A stretch of 64,000 bases of DNA from Prinia subflava (Eukaryota; Chordata; Aves; Passeriformes; Cisticolidae), in NCBI RefSeq assembly GCF_021018805.1, contig NC_086247.1, forward strand, positions 138,859,602 through 138,923,601, in the 5' to 3' direction. Under the pieces are notes generated by a model that had not been told where the DNA came from, did not search any database, and saw only the letters and a list, made by a program, of their open reading frames with translations. The position numbers and the translations under genes are program-made. Within the stretch, counting starts at the first letter, position 1. Each line of letters starts with the position of its first letter. Shown piece by piece: positions 39,032 to 52,800 of the stretch.

Positions 39032-40336
39032 CAACAAAAAACTGAGAATAAAGTTGTCTATAAGTAACATCTTCAAAAAATCTGAATTATATTAAAGGGC
39101 AGTAGCAATGTGTACTTAAGAAGGAAATGAATCATCTCTAATGGAAATACAGAGCCTCTGACTATCCCATTGAACAAAGAGTGGTTCCACATTTGTGCCC
39201 TATTTCCAAAAATACAGGCTGTGGTATCAAGCACTGTGTTGCCAAATGGGAATATCCACAGAAGCTACAAAAGTTATTTACTTGCTGAAAGACACTGTCA
39301 CCCCAGCCTGTATATGGGGAACACAAGAAGAAAAGGAGGGGCTCAGGGGTGTTCCAGAGGGTGGTGGTCTGCAGGCCTGGGCTGACAGACATGGTAGAAA
39401 GAATAAAGTTCAAAAAGAGAAATATGAGGGAATAAGAGGGAATTGAGACCACAAAAGAGATATGGTATATGGGGTTGCTGAGTAATGGTCCATGCATGTA
39501 CCATGAGGTGATGCTAACCATCAGATTGTGTGCAATTCAGCCCATTAGTTGAACTGCATCCAGTAAAATCTGATATTTGTCCTGGCTCGTTCCTAATGCA
39601 GTGCAGCTCACAATGTGTGACAACTGCAGTGCCAAGCACTTAGTGGCTATCAGCCTATGGCTTACAGACATGGGGCTTGTAGAAAGTAACAAAGAAAAGA
39701 CAGATTATCATACAGGTTTCAACTACCTGGAAGGTTTCTCCCTTCAAAAATATCATAGCAACTCAAGCTATAAAGGGTACAAAGATGGTGTAGTGCATAA
39801 TATCCTGATGTCATCTGTTCATTCTCAGAGGATAGCTCAGTAGTCTGCTGGATTTTAAGTCAGTAATAACACTGACGTGCAATTTCAGTGTAGCTAGAGA
39901 TGCAGTTTCCCAATGACCATTTTTACCACAAGTGCCGAAAAAGAGCAGAGCTTCATAAAGTGCTGCCATACCTGTTTGGTGTTGTCAGTCATCATTCATC
40001 TCTCAGTGCAGGCACTGCAGAAGATTTTGTGCTCCTGTGATAACAACCCATGGATGATGGTAATGATGCCAAAGTGAAAGGAGGAGATATATAAGGTATA
40101 GTCCACTTAATGAGGTCTGTTTCCTTCCAATATAAGTCTGTGAAATTCATTCAGCTGCTGAACACCTGCAGATGCAGCTGCACTGTCCCTGGTTAGATGT
40201 GATCACTGACACTGCCAGCAGTGCTCAGTACCACTGCACAAAAGAAATTCAGAAGCAGTGCATTGGTGTCTCAGTGACAGCCAGATGAGTGGTGACCTCT
40301 TCAAGCCTCTATGATATGCAGGCTCATTACATCCAC
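39032..40336. other. Noncoding sequence, no gene seen
   Basis: Unassigned; frames are 119 codons or fewer on either strand and have no domains. Confidence 0.5.
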
Positions 40337-40358
40337 TATAGCTATATATATAGCTATA
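40337..40358. repeat. Perfect 22-bp AT-rich palindrome
   Basis: The sequence centred at 40347/40348 equals its own reverse complement over 22 bases, built from tata, gcta and tatata units. It could extrude as a small cruciform or simply be a degenerate TA microsatellite. Confidence 0.9.
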
Positions 40359-42522
40359 TAGCAGAATATCACCCTCTTCCCTTTTTTCCATTGTGTTCTT
40401 GTGGAGAGCTTCACATAGGGGAGATGTCAGCTGCACTGAAAGTGATTTTTTGCTCACCACTTCATGAAGATACAACCTCAGCTGTAGCTACAGGACAGAG
40501 GAACATGACAAATCTTTATCTCATTACCAGTGTCATCTGAGTTGCTGTCTCTGGATAATAACTATCCTCTAATAAAGTTTTAGCTTGCACTTTGACTCTT
40601 GCTGTCCCCATGTTTGTAAACTTAAAAAGAAACTTCTGTTAAAAAAATGCTTTGTTTGCACCCTGAACTGCCAACAGACTGCACGAGACTCCCTTTCCAA
40701 AGAGCAGAACTCTGCTGCTGGTGCTGAGTTGCTGGCCCAGGAGCTGGCCACAGCCTTGGAAAAGCATGCATCTCCATGGCTGCTCTCAGCCTTCAGGGAA
40801 GGAAGTGAGCTGAGAGCAGGAGAAACCTGTTTTTTCAAAAAAAAAGACCTGATTTTTCAAAATCCAGGGTAATCTTCAGAGACAGTGCTGAGAAAAAAAT
40901 AGCAGAACAGCTTCCAACTTGCGTACAAATTCAATATCATGTGGCACACATCATGTAGTGACTTTTTTTAACTCTAGCTGCTCCTCATTTAATAATGAAG
41001 GTCCTCAGATTTCCATCCAGAGGACTTGTGTTTTGATAATCTGCTCTACTGTTTCCCCAAATCCCCTTCCCTCTGTAATCAGATCATCAGTCACTACAAA
41101 GGATCAAAATTGCCACATTTAAATACTATTCTTGTGAGAAACTACCATCTGATCAAAGATTAACAGCATGAGATATGTTACTTGTTTTTGCAGTAAACCT
41201 GCATGTCCCTTATTGTCGATCCAAGTTCATGGAGGTTTATTTTCAAAGCAAATCTCTTGTTTTCTTTTCACCAGAGAGCTGTTATAAAGCCAGCTATTGT
41301 TATTGTGGAGTATAACTTTATTTTTTTTAGTCCAACTATTAGAAGCAAATGGTTTTCATCAGGTAAAAAGTCATTGTATACATGCATTATATAGACAGGT
41401 CCTGGACACAACAAGCAGTTAATGGTTTTTAATTAAATAGAGTGAGACAGGACACTCAAGGAGTGACCCAAGGATTACTTGTAGAGGAAGTTTCTCTCAT
41501 GACTAATAGTGACTACAAATAAGATGGGGTATTACAGTAAAATTCTACTGCTGACAAAAATATTAGCAGTAAACGACGACAGAGCTTTCATCTGGGACTA
41601 GGAAAGCATCTGGAATATATTAAGACTGTAAAATTTCCCTTTAAGTGTGGGTTGCTAAAGTTAAAACCAGCCACCCAGAAACTATGGCACTCAGAGAAAC
41701 TCAATATTTTTTTTCATTAAAAATTACTTAAGAAGAATTACATCTTCCCTTGGTTGACATTGTGATGTTCTGCTTGTCCAGACTTTGAGTCCTGAAAATA
41801 TGCATGTGATGAGAAGGAGTGGAGAAAAAAACAATGGTCTCAAATATGTCCTGCCCATGTTAATCTGGGAAAACAACCCCAGTTCCAGGCGTCCTTCCGC
41901 AATGCAATCCGTCAGATGCTCTTTGCAACCACTCTGTGCAGATACCCACTGCTTATTAAAACCATATGTGAAGCTGATGAATTATGTATCTAGAAATGCA
42001 ATATAAGCACCAGATATTGACAGAGATAAACAGGAGTGAAGTGGGATGTGCTGGGACATCATTACAGAAAAAAGAAAAGTTTGCCTTAAACAAAAGTACA
42101 GTGTGCTAAAAGGTCAGCATCAAAGCAAAGTTCCTTTTTCCCAGCCTCGTTTCTCCCTGTCCCCAGCTGTCAGGACACCTCTCACTGCAACCTCATCTCA
42201 ATATGGACTGTGAGGTCCTGGAGACAGAAATTGTCCTGTAACTTGCACCTTGTGTGCAGCACAAGAAGTGTTCCTGCCGCTCCTGGATCCTCGAGTGGTG
42301 TTTGGGAGGCAGCTGCAGCTAAACTGGGGAGCTCCACGACTCTGCAGCTGAACTGCAGATCATGCACAGTTCTGGAAGGGCACTCAGCACATGCTGCTGT
42401 AGAGCTGCACCAGCTGGTCTCAAACCACCAGGAATTAGGAATAACTAGTACTCTTGTACAGACAATCATTTTCAGAGTAAAACCCAGATGACATTAATTT
42501 GGGCTACACTGGGAGCTCCCAA
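40359..42522. other. Noncoding sequence, no gene seen
   Basis: Unassigned; frames are under 100 codons. The 42,200-42,440 portion is open on both strands but shows no recognisable protein. Confidence 0.5.
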
Positions 42523-42558
42523 AAGGCAAGTCAAGGTTTGAAGGCAAGTCAAGGTTTG
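42523..42558 (+). repeat. Perfect tandem duplication, 18 bp x 2
   Basis: The motif aaggcaagtcaaggtttg is repeated exactly, head to tail, at 42523-42540 and 42541-42558. The perfect identity suggests a recent slippage event, possibly polymorphic. Confidence 0.95.
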
Positions 42559-45055
42559 AAGAACAAACTGAGAGACAAAGGGTGGCAATGAACTCCTGCT
42601 CTCAGCAAACTAGACCAAGACCTCCAAAGCTCCAGGGATCAGGATTCACTTCGCCTTCAGTAGGCCCCAGGTCATGAAGACCCTGGGTACTTCTTTCATT
42701 TTTCTTCACTTGCCCTAATGACAGTGGAAATGGGAAGGGCTTGTTTCCCAGAAGTTATTTCCAGCAGCTTTTGCTGAGTGAGATGGAAGTCCATCCAGTG
42801 TGTTCAGACCTGCCAAAGAACTTTCCTGCCCTGTGTTTTCCACCCTGAGGTGCTTCCTGACTGTTTCTGGAGGAGGCCTGGTGAGGGGAGTGCAGCACAG
42901 CTCAGCACATGAAGCACAGGAGGCCTTAATTTGCCATCAGCATAGAAGTGGTAGGTCGTGGTATCTCTTGGAGCCAAGGATCCCATGATGAAAGACTTTC
43001 ACAAATAGGGAACAGAGAGTTGGTCCAGAATAAAAGCCAACTCACTGGGTGGCCTTGGTAAGCATCATATGTCCCAGCTGAATATTTATGTTTTTATTTC
43101 AACTCATGCATCGTTTCCTCAGAACAGGGAAAGGGTTTTACATGACTTTCCTGTAAACCTTCAACCCAAATCCTTATGTTGAGGTAACAACCCATATTCA
43201 GAGATCAAGGGATTGTGTTAAGAAGAAGAAATTAATTTCTGTCTCCTCTTCCCACCTCCCTCCACCTCCTATTTCCTCTTTCTTCTAACCATGTATTTGT
43301 GTGGGTGAAACATTCAAAAGTAGCCATAGAAATAAGATCAAGTTTTTCAGAAACTGGCAAGGCACATCTGTCCATTGAGATCCTTACACACAGACAGCAC
43401 AAAGGATCTAAGTTCTGATGAGCCTGTAGCTACCTTTTTGGCATCTAAGAGGATGTTTTGAAATGCCAGCCAGCAGTTTTAAGAAGGACAAAACTCATGT
43501 ACATATCTCCCATCAGGGAAATCTGAAGCTCTTGCTCTACCCCACATCTCATCCTACCAAGAATTTGGTGAATGTTATCAAAACAAAACAAACCACAGAG
43601 AGGAAGTCTGATCCTGGAAATACTCTGCAAGGAGGAAACTACAGATATACACTGCCTTGACTACCAGTCCTTACCACCCAGCCCCATTTCAGGGCTTGGT
43701 AGTAAGAGAGTGGCATGTGTGTGTAGGAGACAAAGCATGGGAGCTGGCATAATCCACTAATGTCCTCAAATTTTCCCTCCTATCAGTAAGTCATTGCTGC
43801 TAAAGGCAATGAAAGAAACCTGCCAAATATAACAACTAAAACCAACACCCTGAAAAACATAATATTTAGGGAAAGTTGTGTGTTTGGGCTGGCTTGTGCC
43901 AGCTGCCAAGTCTGCAACCACAAGAGGCCCGGGTCATGGGGAGGTCTCAAGGAAAGTGCCTGTTGGTGGCCAGGCACAGGACAAACCCCCTGCTCCTGTG
44001 CAGATATGAGACCGTGACCCTCACAGCTGGTGGATGGTCCTGCTGGCAGCATGGAGGGTTCAGCCTCCCTTCCCTCCAGACCAGTTGCTCCTTACAAATG
44101 GAAATGGAGATAAGTGCTGGTGACTGTCTCAGGGAGGGATGCATGGTCTTGGTGAGCAGTGGCTCTGACAACGACTGAGGCCATGACTCCAGTGGCAGCT
44201 CACAGGGCCTTAGCAGGAGCTCAGCATCAGGCTGGAGTGTAATAGGGCCTCAAGGAGCACTTGGACCTACTAGGGTCCTGTGGATGTCCATTGGAGATGA
44301 ATATGGAAGTTCTTTCCTAACACATCTCTGTTAGAATGAGGGCAATACAATTCCTTTCTCTGTGGTTTTAGGGAGGGATGCACATCATGACACAGGGTTG
44401 AGGGAAACCTTGTTAGAATTGAGAAGACAGGATGTGAAATATGAAAAGAATTCTCCATTCTCTCTGATAATACACCTGGGGCCTAATTTGGGCCTACGGT
44501 GAAGCACCTTTTCCCTCCATGAAGAGGACATTGCCTGGTTACCCTGCAGACAGATTTCGATTGAGGAATTGTGTGTGGATGTTATAAGGGTGATTCCTGA
44601 GCTTTTGCTGGTAGCAATTCGTAGCTCTATTCCCTGAGGATTTCTGTGTCTTTGTCTAATTCATGGTTATGAGCTCAAGCGACAAGTAACTAGCTAAATA
44701 CCTAATTTGCAGGTAGTTTGATCTTCTGCCCTTAAGATCAATGAAATCCATGGCTTTGGGTCTATGTGAGGTGCTCATCAGCTGCTTCTCTCAGCCAGTG
44801 TTGCTGTCCTTGGCATTAGAGTCACCTGAGAATCCTGGGATTGAGACCAGGATGTACAAAACTAGTAGTGGCTTGGGATGAGTAGTGGCGATTTCTTCCA
44901 GTAGATGTGAACTTTGGAGCATGCTGAGCACCTGTTCTCCAGAGTCAGGCCTGCTCAAGCAGAGCAGATATTTATCCAGGGGTCAGGCTTGCTGTCTCCA
45001 CATTTCATGTGAGCTCTGCAAAGCTTCTGCCCCACCAGACAGACCCTGCTGGGGC
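42559..45055. other. Noncoding sequence, no gene seen
   Basis: Unassigned sequence up to the solo LTR. Frames are 100 codons or fewer with no domains. Confidence 0.5.
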
Positions 45056-45060
45056 ACAGC
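45056..45060. repeat. Target-site duplication, left copy
   Basis: The five bases acagc immediately precede the LTR's first base and recur directly after its last base at 45718-45722. Confidence 0.8.
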
Positions 45061-45717
45061 TGTACTGGTTTGAAAGCAAAACCAGTGAGACTTCAAGTCA
45101 GAAATACAATTTAATAGAGAAAGAAGAAACAAACAAAGAAAAAAGGTAAAAATAAAATTAAAAATAAATAAATGCAATAGTACAAAGGACCACTGACAGA
45201 GTCAGAATACAAACCTGACACCCTGTTGGTCAGGGTATTGGAAGCAGCCTGAAGTAAGTCCTCCTGGAGTGACAGGTGTGGCCCCATTGGAGTAGAGATG
45301 ATCCTCAAGAAAGGGTCCAGTCATCCTCTAGGAATCCAGTGAGAACAGGCTCCCTTGGTGTTTGGGATTGCAGGTTTTATCCCAGTGGAAAGGCTTTGGC
45401 TCCTCCCAGTGGGTGGAGCATCTCACAATGGAATGAGGTGATGTTATCATTGATGTGAGAGGCCTTCAATGGCCCATTCACAGGCGATATCCCTGGGAGG
45501 AGGATGGGTGGAGGAAGAGATAAGAAGGCACTGCCTTATCTGGTGTTATCAGGTGTCCCATTAACAGAGGGCACCTGCCCTCTTTCCCCCCCTAGAGTTA
45601 CAAGAGATAAGGAACAATATCTCCCAACCGGCTTCAACAGATGAAAATAGAATACACATTTTTGGTCACATTTTTCAACCCAAGACAACAGCTTGGGAAG
45701 GGGCTGCTGCAGCAGCA
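45061..45717 (-). mobile_element. Solo LTR of an endogenous retrovirus, ERVL-like
   Basis: The element is 657 bp, begins with TG and ends with CA on both strands, and is flanked by perfect 5-bp duplications (acagc), the length typical of ERVL-class insertions. On the minus strand it runs in LTR order: U3, then a TATA-like gataaaa (about 45382-45376), then a T-rich tract, then a poly(A) signal attaaa (45115-45110), and a U5 of about 50 bases ending in cagtaca. No internal retroviral sequence remains, so it arose by recombination between two LTRs. Family assignment to a passerine ERVL group is from memory of similar LTRs and should be confirmed. It has no coding capacity. A regulatory effect on neighbours is possible but unproven. 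Confidence 0.85.
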
Positions 45718-45722
45718 ACAGC
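45718..45722. repeat. Target-site duplication, right copy
   Basis: acagc, identical to 45056-45060, directly after the LTR. Confidence 0.8.
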
Positions 45723-48700
45723 ATGCACTGTACCTTATTTAGAAGTGTACCTGCTCATTTTTGATGGTCATCTCTGTCTAAGGAGTCACAAAACAGTTTT
45801 TACAAGAACTTCACAAGTTCTTCCTAAGAGATCTCCTTAATTTTTCAGTATCTGAAAAAGTCTTCTCCCCATGGGGCTCCTGGGAGCCATTGCAATTGCT
45901 CCTGTCTTGCATCTCCTTGCAATTTTCTGCACACACACTCACTCATCTGCTATTCCTGTGCTTTACACCAGGCTTGAGCTGCGGCTCATTGTGACAATAT
46001 TTCCTCATATGGATGTGCTTAAAAGCTGAGGAGCTTGTATTTGTTGGTGCTGGGCGGTGGCATGTGAGGCTGCACAAAGGAAAACAAATGTTTGAGATGT
46101 TTTTGAAGGTGCTGTCATGAGACAAAACAGGGCCCTTATTGCTAAGTTTACTTGTGCTTGGATGTACCAGAGACTGTTCAAGCTCTTTAATAATTCTGCC
46201 CTGGGAAGTTTCCATCACCTCCCTCCCTTCCTCCTCTCCTGCCAGCTCTGCTTGCCACCGGAGCTGTGCACTTTGGAGGGATTGTGGGGAGAGTCACCCC
46301 CACCCTGGAGCCTGACCAGCCATTGTCACCTTGCAAAAGCAACTTTTTGAGCCTTGTTCGTCACATGGGTGACACAGCTGAGAACACCTCATGCAGTCAC
46401 AGCAAAGCTGCATTTGTTCTCCTCCAGGGAAGAGCTCCCCACAGATTTTAGCATTCCAGAGGCTTTGTCCTGGCTCTAAGCAATTAAAGTATCCATGCAA
46501 ATGTGGGGACTAATATCCACTCAGTTCAGAGGAAGCTGTAAAGAGGAAGCACTAAGTCCTATCTCTCTCAAGGCTCAGGGGAGCAGGGGCAGAGGAAGGG
46601 GCAATGAATTGGCCACTGCACCAAATTGAGCTTGCTCACTCCTTATCCAGCCTGATTTGGAAGCAGAGCTTAAAAGCTCTTTGCTTAGGAGGTTTGTTAT
46701 AGCTATGAAATCTAACACTGGAGTTACGCTGAGCAGCAGGGCAGAGGGTAAAACAATATTTTATCCCTAAGTTAAAACACTTTCACAAGGGTAAAGTCTC
46801 TGCTCTGTCAGAGACTTGTGTGTGCAGGGTGGGAACACCCTGTGGGTGCCCTCACTGGGTCTTTCCCCACTGCTGCACCTTTGGGTCATCCACTCACACA
46901 GGGCACCACATCTCGCACCCTCCCTGTCCTCTGGAGACCCTGGAGATTCTCTGGGGTGAGGAAAGGGGATTGTTTTACCAGCCAGCCAGTCCTAGGGAAA
47001 ACAGCTCTGTTAAAGCCCCCAGAATGTAAGACCTTCTTTCTCCACACGTGAAATTTAGAGCTGTGAAGTTGTGATTCCTGGAAACTGGTGTCTTCTCCTA
47101 CAATAATTAGACTTGGTAAAAAAGCACTACTAGTCTTCAAGAGAAGAGTTCTTTTGAGCTTGGAAATATTTGCCACTTCTCTGGCCAGCTGTGCTCTTCT
47201 TTGAAATAAAGGAAAACTCTCTCAGGCTTTTAGGCTTTGGTATTTCTTAGTTCTCCATTTTTTGTTTTTCCCTTCTAAAATTTGAGTGCCAATGTGCCCT
47301 GGATATAAGATATGCAAAGGAAATACTTTTAGGGAAGAACTGTATTCTTAATATGGGGAAGTGAAGTCCCAAGCTCCATAGGAAGTTTGTCCCACACTGC
47401 AGAACTAAAGGACCTTTTGAACACCAGAACTTTTTCTTAGTTGTAATTTTCTTGTAAATATTTGGGTCTCAGATTTCAAAGTTCAAGCTGGGTTAATCAC
47501 AAAGAATGCAGCTCTTCCTGCTTTCCATGCAGGGTGTAAGGTAACAGTCTGTGGTGCCCTCCCAGACACCCCATGCATCTGCACAGGTTTCAAGTGACAG
47601 CTGGTCTTTAAACTCAGTTTCACACATAGAGATTAATCATTACCTGGCTGCTGTCCTGGCTTTCAATCAGTTCCACTTTATTGACCTAGCCTGGGCTCAA
47701 CAATAGTTTATTAATCTTGCCTTTGTGTCTACATAGCCGCCTTATTATGATTAAATAGTTTCCCCTGTTTTATTAGCCAGGGTCAGTATTGTAAGGCACT
47801 AAGGACTTTGTTAGCTGGGGCTGCTTGTCTACAGACTGGAACAAAGGTGAGATCCTTACAAGGGTCAGATCAAATTCCACTGTGTGGGAACTTTCTCATA
47901 TGGAGAGATTTGATAACAAGAGGAAACACAGGAATGGGCCTAGGAGACTGTCAAGACCTGAAAGTTTCCCGTGGGGTATCAGAGTCTGTGCTGCAGCCCA
48001 GCCAGGCTGGCAGGGCAGGGGATACCTGTGTGGCAGAGATATCTGTGTGGCTCGAGGTAGCACACGTGTTTGGGAAAGTTGCTCCAAACCACTCACCAGA
48101 GCCTGTTCTTGGGAACAGATAATTCAAAACATTTGTCCGAAGGATGATTCATGGGATAACCACAAGCATCTCTATCACAGAGCAAATATTTGAGGCACAT
48201 CCAGATCAGCTATTACTGATGTTATTGTTTTCAATCATCTTTCATAGGAGTCCCTTGGGGTTGCCTGCACTGGAAAGCAACAGGAGGAGAGCTAGGGCAT
48301 GAGGTGCACCCCAGAATGAAGATTTATCTGCTCTTTCCAGATGTAAGCCCCACTGCAAGCCTGGATCTGAGAGCCAGGGACTGTAATGCAGAACCTTCAA
48401 AGGTTTATTTTTAGGGACACAACCTGCATATGAGGAGAAAAAAGAGCCTGTTATAAAAAGTAGAGGGAGGCAAATAGCAGCTGTAAAAACTAAAACTTCC
48501 AACAATACAACAAACAGAAAATTACATTTCCCTTCATTGTGTGGAAGGAGCCAAGCTTCCAGCCAGCTGTGGAGGAAATAAGGAGTTTACATTATTTGCA
48601 GTGTCAGTAAGGACCAACATACAAATTTCCTGTCTGTCTCCCTCTACAAATTAGCAAAGCTTTCACAGAAAATTATTCTCACTTTATTCCATTTTTCTGT

Positions 48701-49800
48701 TTCTGTGGGGAGAAGATGCACCCCAAGCAGTGCAGTCACAAACAGCGTAGCTGAGAAAGTGCCATGGGAAACTGAGCAAAGAGGAGATCAAAAGAAAAAG
48801 AAAGAAATGGTTGTGATGCCAGAGCAATGGAGTTCTGCCCCTCACATTTCTGGGCCCAGACAGAGGAACAGCTTTTGGGCATGTGTCGATGTCTGTGGTC
48901 TCACAGAAAAGCATATGCCATTTACTCACAAACCCAAGCCCAAAGATTTTACAACATTTCTTGCCATGCAGAAAATCACCTCCCCCTATGTTTGTTTTAA
49001 GTTTCAAAGCATTGACATGTAACTTAAATTATTCAAGAAAAATGCCATATTTTGTCTTGGTGCTTGCTTATTCAGTCTGTGTAAGCAAAAATCACAGCCC
49101 ATATGTGCCAGGGAGTTTTCCATGCCTTCCTGCACTGCAGCATGAGTATTTCAGCCAGCTGTGGGCAGAAATGAGCCCCACAGGATCCTGGCCTGGGTGG
49201 TGGCTGGTGTTTCTGCTGCTTTCCCAGCTGCTTCCAGCATCCTGTGACTGACGTTGCTGGGCAGGAAAAAAAGCAAACGTGCAGAGTCAGCAAATTTCGA
49301 GTCAGGTGTATGTAAAATGAAGCAACTGATAGTCATTAGCAAACTGCTCAGAGTGTCACAGGCTTCCTGAAGTACTCTGGGGGACAGTCAGGGGTGCAAG
49401 AAGACCCCAGGCAAAGCGTCCTGACTTTGCATTCTCTTTCAGTCAATCCTACCACAAATAAAACTAGTATTACCAGCTCATCTTCCTGTCCAAAATTACA
49501 ACTTTTTATGTTCCTAATTTAAGGGCAGCTCCTGTCTGCCCTTTGCCTGTGTTTGAGGTATGCTGGCTGCTGGGTCTCTGGTCTTAGCGTCTCGGAATAA
49601 ATAACAGAGCAGTCAGCTGCCCTGTTCCAGGATAGCTGGAGTCATCAGGGAGCATTTCAGGTGACAGAGGGAGGAATGCTTCAAGCTTCTTCACTTGAGA
49701 GAAGGGAAAGAGCATGGAGGAACCTCCAGATGAGAAGAGCTGGGTTTCACTTAAAGTACTGGATTGCTCATTGACCTAACTCAACTGCTCTCCCTTCTGT
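45723..49800. other. Noncoding sequence, no gene seen
   Basis: Unassigned; frames are 122 codons or fewer with no recognisable domains. The 47,640-47,790 stretch is listed as a candidate regulatory block. No transposon was recognised. Confidence 0.5.
47640..47790. promoter_or_regulatory. AT-rich block, candidate conserved noncoding element
   Basis: Contains acaatag (SOX-like), ttattaatc and gattaaatag homeobox-like cores and another ttattagcc within 150 repeat-free bases. The clustering of SOX and homeobox cores is suggestive only. Confidence 0.25.
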
Positions 49801-52800
49801 AGCCAAAGAGGAACCCCCTGTGCTTCCAAGAGTCCTCCTCCTCTGCTCTTGGGTGTTTGTGCATCTATTCCCCTGTGCACTGGGGGCATTTCCACGCTCC
49901 CAGGGCAGCCCTCAGAGGGGACCCCCAGAGCCACAGCTTATGGAGGTGGTGGGGGATGGCCAGGAGAGAGGGGTCAAGGAGCCAAGCTGGGGGATGTGCC
50001 CTGGGAGGGTCTAGGAAGAGAGTGCACTAGAAAAGAGCCAGAGGTCTGCTCTGGGAATGGCTACAAGGATTGTTGGCTCCAGGGTCTCCCAAGCTGATTA
50101 ACTTCTGGTGTGGAGTAGGCTCATGTGTTTACCTTCTCAGGAGATGGAAAACAGAGTGAGGTTTTGCAGCACTCAGATTCCCTGAATTTTTTTAAGATTT
50201 TGATTAATCATGAGGCGTTTTGGCAGCCTCCTTGGATACTCCATCACCCATATTTAATCAGTCACCCCCTGAGTGCTTACTCTGCCTGGTCTCAGCTGGC
50301 AAGGCTTGATGCCACAGGGGAATGGGTGGGTCTCAAGGTGCTGGTGAGGCAGGCAGCTGGCTCTGCCCAGCCTTTGGGGTCTGTGCCAATATCCCCTTGG
50401 TTTCTGCAAGAGGGGGGCCTCATGATAAATGCCCTTACATGGATGGAGAATGTAAAATAACCTTAATTTGTATTCTGTGCAGTCACAGTTGGTTTGTGGG
50501 GCTCGAGGAAATAAAAAGAGCCAGACTTCATGGACCTGGAGGCAATCATCACAAAGCTGGGCAATTATGCCATCAGGATTACTACAGTGAGGTTGTGGAA
50601 GTATTGCCAGATGGGTTATAAAAGTGGGTTTTCACTGTGCCCTTCAGCTCTCTGAGTGTCTCTGCTGTGCCAAGTAAATGGACAGTGAGGGACCCCTGAA
50701 CTGTCTCTGTCACCATTAACAACTTTGTGTAGACCAGGATGAGACTTTCAAAGCAAAAATCTCTATGTGTCATGTTTTCTGATAAGAGAGAGGTTTTGGA
50801 GGATGTGAATTGGACAAACTTTCAAACAAATGGGAAAGCACCCCAGACATGCACTCAGCAGCACATGGGACCCCATCCAGATAGTGCAGAGCAACCCCTC
50901 CTTGAAAGGCTTAGTGTGTAGGCATGGCCCCACACATCCACTTTTTGCACACTGGGCAATGATACACAGCCAGTGCTGAACTGGTCAAAAAGACAGATAC
51001 CCTTTTCCTGTCCCCTCTGCATGGTGGAGGGCTTGCTTAGTTCCAAAAGGTGCTGGGTGGTACCTCTTGTTAGCAAAACAGCTTTTCTTGTGTGCCATCT
51101 CATCTTGAGATGGCAAAGCTGCTTCTGTACACAGAAAGTACAAACATGGTTTGCAGAACAATCTTTTTTTCTCAGACAGGATGGAAGCTGTGCTTCATTT
51201 TCCCTTGTAAATATTTCCTTATCTAAACCAGGAAAATTTAGCATTCTTCCTTCCAAATAATGAATCCTAGGAATATGGGTAAAGATGCCATTTTACAGAC
51301 CTTGAATAATAATATAAGCCGCTGGTTAGCCTAACCAAGTGAAACCAAGCGTGTCTGAAAGAACAGGATGAGCATAAATTGGCACAAGAATGAAGATGAG
51401 AGCCTCTACAGTAAAGAAATATGTCACTTATTTTATGCCTTGCAGTGTAGCAGCCTTAAAAAATGTACAATTCCCTGCTGTTTGCAAGTCCATTTGGATT
51501 TACTGCATTTGGGAACATCAGGTTTCCATCATCACTGTGTACCCATTCCTTGATTTCCTTCTGCGATGATGACTGTGGCTGGTTTCTTCAGTAACCAAAG
51601 CAGATTTTCCTACCAATCTCCTTTGTGCACCATCTGCCATGGGGATATGGTCTTCTAATTACCTGGTTTTGCATTCACAGCAAGAAGCTGATGAGCAGAC
51701 TCCTTTCTGATATGTCTTGAAGAGACATACTGACACTGTGTTTACATGTTAAACAGAGTCGAAAGTGTATAGTGAATTAGAATGTCTTTGGTCTCAGGTA
51801 TTTCCATCAGAGGATGGAAAATGGACTGGCTGAGAACAAGCAAAGCTCATGCAGGAATTGTTCAGCAAGCTGTGTGTGCAAGAAAGCTGTCAGCTGCCTT
51901 GCCTGCCTCTTCCTCTGTCAGGCTTTACATAATCAAATCTAACAGTGACAGTCATCAGATTTTGGGTGCACTATAACCATTCTTTCTGATAAAGGCATAA
52001 AACAATTTGTCCCTCATTAATTGTTACAGCTGAATGACATGAGAATGATAATGATGCTGTTGGTGAATAAGCAGCTGAGACAGTTGCAAGTTTTAAGCTA
52101 TATGGTATTTAGATAGTTGGGGGAAAAAAGGCTTGTTCAGATAACCAAACATTCAGTTAAATGTCATACTGACAGCTTGAACTGGGTGTCCTGAGATCCC
52201 TGCTTCTCACAATTCCTCAGCAACTAAAAAATAAAGAATAATTATCTTTAGAGATTTCCCTCATGGAGGTTTTTATTAGTTTTAAAAATATTAACATTAT
52301 TAGGAAACATTAGAGGGAACATTGACGTCCAACTGGAACCAAATTTTTATCCAAAAGAACACTCACATGCTCTACTCCTTGAAACCCCATGTTATTTTGG
52401 AGCTGTCAGCAGTAGGAGTGGTACATGTGATGTGAAAGATGCTGAAGAGATGCTCACTGAGGTTTCCTAATCAGGCCTGTAGCTGGGCCAGACAGATGTG
52501 TAGTGAGACTCCTTTTTGCCAAGAATTATACAACTGGCAGTGAATTGTCTTGAAGAACTCTCAAACAGTTAGAGCAGACTGTTCACACATGAGTTCAAGA
52601 ATGGCAGTGGGAGAAAATATTCCCCTTGTCTTACTTGTTGCTAGTTCCAGTTGTAGATTGCTCATCAATTTTCCTGTGTCCATCTTCAGACTAGAGAAAC
52701 ATCAAAACTGTGCTCAGTTAGTGCCCCTTAAAAATTCTGGAGAGCCAGTGGAAAATACCCAATGAACAACTTGTGCCTATGTGAATTTTGATGTTTTGAT

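Noticed and set aside
49820..50014. Small secreted-protein-like frame with a hydrophobic N-terminus
   Set aside because: It begins with GTG, not ATG, and pyrimidine-rich DNA yields leucine-rich frames by chance.
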